DNA of 64,000 nucleotides from Bursaphelenchus xylophilus. Lineage: Eukaryota > Nematoda > Chromadorea > Rhabditida > Aphelenchoididae. Position 1 is the stretch's first letter. Each line of letters begins with the position of its first letter. The DNA lies in assembly GCA_904066235.2 (NCBI GenBank), contig CAJFCV020000001.1:9610001-9674000 (forward strand), read 5' to 3'. Positions 62,469-64,000 of this stretch are shown piece by piece. The notes under the pieces are model-generated. The model was not told where the DNA came from, did not search any database, and saw only the letters and a program-made list of their open reading frames with translations. Both the position numbers and the translations under genes were made by a program.

Positions 62469-63785
62469 TTATACGCTGTAGGACATTTGAACGTTTCGGT
62501 TATTATCGACAAGCATTGTGGCGTCATATTCGATCATAGCAATCAGGCTAAGACCTGATTCCCCGACGGGAGTGTTAAAAGCAAGTCTTAACGAAACAGG
62601 TCCGTTTCTGATCAAGTCCATGCAGTTGTCATCTTCTAAGGTTGTTGTCATATTCAAGACAAAGATCGTAAAACCCTTTTTGTACATTTCCCTATCGATA
62701 GTGCATGAATAATCGGTAAATGCGAAACCCAAAGCCTCATTAAAATCATGATAGGCCCTAATAAAATTATCTTTTGTAAAATCCATTTCATAAGGGATGC
62801 AAGGGAATTGTTGACCATTAGCAGAGAGAGTAACGGATCTTAGGTCACTGTGTACAAAATTAAAGGGAGACTTTTTCGAAGAGTCTTGGACATCAGGGTG
62901 ATTTGTTAAACCAAAAACAACCCTCCGAGGGACCTGGTCTGTACTTAAGGTTGTAACATATTCTTGTCTGCCTTGAGAAATGAAAAAGGATTTCAAATCC
63001 GTTTTCCTGATTGGATAGATTGCGGGATTTTTAATTAAAGTATTGGCAAATCCCATTCCCACACCATCGTTTAAATCCACAGTTTTCACATATAATTTAC
63101 AGGAGGTTATGGTAAGACGGAACTGCGTTGCTTGATTTGTCACATTACTCTCAATACAAAACAAATTCTTTGCAGGCGTAATCTCCAACACAAGATCCGT
63201 GTGATTAAGCATTAATTTTGGAACATTTGCGAGCTCGCAGAAAAGCCTTGTTACAAAGTGCGCTTCCTGTCCTCCCACAAACATTGCGCGGCGCTTTTGG
63301 AACCCCGAGTCCGTTTCATCGTTAAATTTTACACTATCATACCATCCCAGAGAGGAGAGATAAGTTTGACTGGCAGTTGAGGGGAAATTAAGCAAAAGGT
63401 CAAAGTAGGTTCTCCAGCTTTGTAAAGAATTTGAATGGTAAACCTCCTGGCCGTTTATTAGTAGTCTCATATTTTGAATAAAGGTTGCCCCAATGCCTTG
63501 GATAGGAGCGACCTTATCATTGGCTTCAATATTTATCCAAGTTTGACCATTATCTGATGATTTTTGCATTTTCATCGATGTCATAAGAAAAGTTTTTGTC
63601 AAATCAACAAAAGAGCTTCCAGGCATTACTTTAAATTGGTAAGGAGTTTCAGAAATTGGGTTTAGGGTTAAATATTCACTAAATTGGGAATGAGACGCTG
63701 ATATATTTGTTTCGGGGACATTGAAAACATCGAGAGATGACGAAACACTCTCTTCACTTCGAGCATCAATCTTCTTAAACGACAT
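62469..63785 (-). CDS. F54H12.2-like protein, probable double-jelly-roll capsid protein of a virus-like element
   Basis: Intronless ORF of 438 residues. It belongs by eye to the family called uncharacterised protein F54H12.2-like, which is scattered in many copies through invertebrate genomes. The N-terminal half has FIQNMRLLINGQEVYHSNS then a helix ending in LLLNF. This resembles the IGGQ-type strand of double-jelly-roll major capsid proteins of Polinton/Maverick and related viruses. Other family blocks are CELANVPKLMLNHTDLVLEI, YPIRK, DQVPRRVVFGL, SPFNFVHSDLRSV and TIDREMYKKGF. The capsid role is inference. A TATA box lies 31-40 bp upstream and a basic peptide ORF directly precedes it on the same strand. 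The reading frame is intact, so the copy is young or under selection. Confidence 0.6.
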   Translation of the reverse strand: MSFKKIDARSEESVSSSLDVFNVPETNISASHSQFSEYLTLNPISETPYQFKVMPGSSFVDLTKTFLMTSMKMQKSSDNGQTWINIEANDKVAPIQGIGATFIQNMRLLINGQEVYHSNSLQSWRTYFDLLLNFPSTASQTYLSSLGWYDSVKFNDETDSGFQKRRAMFVGGQEAHFVTRLFCELANVPKLMLNHTDLVLEITPAKNLFCIESNVTNQATQFRLTITSCKLYVKTVDLNDGVGMGFANTLIKNPAIYPIRKTDLKSFFISQGRQEYVTTLSTDQVPRRVVFGLTNHPDVQDSSKKSPFNFVHSDLRSVTLSANGQQFPCIPYEMDFTKDNFIRAYHDFNEALGFAFTDYSCTIDREMYKKGFTIFVLNMTTTLEDDNCMDLIRNGPVSLRLAFNTPVGESGLSLIAMIEYDATMLVDNNRNVQMSYSV

Positions 63786-63815
63786 GTTAATAATGAAGCA
63801 GTAAGGCCTAATGTT

Positions 63816-63825
63816 CCTTTATATA
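63816..63825 (-). promoter_or_regulatory. TATA box of the capsid-like gene
   Basis: On the minus strand the sequence reads TATATAAAGG, a near-consensus TATA box, starting 40 bp upstream of the ATG at 63785. Transcription would start about 10 bp before the ATG. The box lies in the 44-bp gap between the basic-peptide stop and this start. Confidence 0.6.
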
Positions 63826-63829
63826 CTGT

Positions 63830-64000
63830 TTAGTACATGCCAAACACATCGGTCCTTTTCTTCTTTATCATTCCTTTGCGCCCTGATGCCTTTCGTTTCC
63901 TTCCCTCCCCTTTATGCAAATATTTATTTGAAGCCTTGCGCAACAAATTCCGAGCTCCTTGTGAGGTGTTGCGAACCATTATGGTCTTCAAATCTTCACT
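63830..64000 (-). CDS. Small highly basic peptide, partial at the window edge
   Basis: From an ATG at 63979 the minus strand encodes 49 residues ending at a TAA (63832-63830). The frame stays open to the window edge, so the real start may lie beyond 64000. About a third of the residues are Lys or Arg (GEGRKRKASGRKG, IKKKR), with no acidic run. Such short basic proteins serve as DNA-condensing core peptides in several dsDNA virus groups. The position directly ahead of a capsid-like gene, on the same strand and without an intron, supports a similar role here. That role is inference; a chance basic ORF cannot be excluded. Confidence 0.4.
   Translation of the reverse strand, partial: SEDLKTIMVRNTSQGARNLLRKASNKYLHKGEGRKRKASGRKGMIKKKRTDVFGMY

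Overview
This window is nuclear DNA of a nematode. The sequence is AT-rich. Introns are short, mostly 32-120 nt, with GTAAGT-like donors and TTTCAG/TTTTAG acceptors. Several genes begin just after a bare acceptor, as expected for spliced-leader trans-splicing. The protein families (SNF-type SLC6 carriers, GABA-type Cys-loop channel, F54H12.2-like protein, diverse globin) fit the phylum. I cannot name the species. Exon models were built by hand from splice signals, frame closure and family similarity; all the main multi-exon models close in frame.

Left part (1-12.9 kb) is gene-dense: a secreted NPC2/ML lipid-binding protein (-); two tandem SLC6 sodium-coupled transporters with identical internal exon lengths (+); a 72-residue COMM-domain-only protein resembling COMMD6 (-); an EED homologue, the WD40 subunit of PRC2 (-); a type I membrane protein of unknown function (-), divergent from a secreted Cys-rich protein (+) that uses a GC-AG intron.

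Middle part: a gene desert (12.9-24.7 kb); a GABA-A-like anion channel (24.7-27.2 kb, +); a 1.8-kb TTAA-flanked palindrome carrying tRNA-Gly-like sequences; a 12-exon SLC4 bicarbonate transporter with a 4.7-kb first intron (33.4-42.8 kb, +); and convergent to it a GH47 alpha-1,2-mannosidase (43.5-45.4 kb, -). A second TTAA palindrome in opposite orientation lies at 49.4-51.2 kb, followed by a CNRIP1 homologue (51.4-52.1 kb, -).

Right part: a globin (57.1-57.9 kb, -), a GA-rich minisatellite, a hairpin-rich segment with a small two-exon gene (60.5-60.9 kb, +), a possibly 5'-truncated membrane protein (-), and at the right edge two compact intronless genes (-). One of these is F54H12.2-like and looks like a double-jelly-roll capsid protein; the other is a very basic 49-residue peptide directly upstream, with a TATA box between them. 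This looks like the edge of an endogenous Polinton/Maverick-like or other virus-like element that continues beyond the window.

The most unusual features are the twin palindromes, whose arms are identical within a copy but different between copies, and the virus-like gene pair at the right end.
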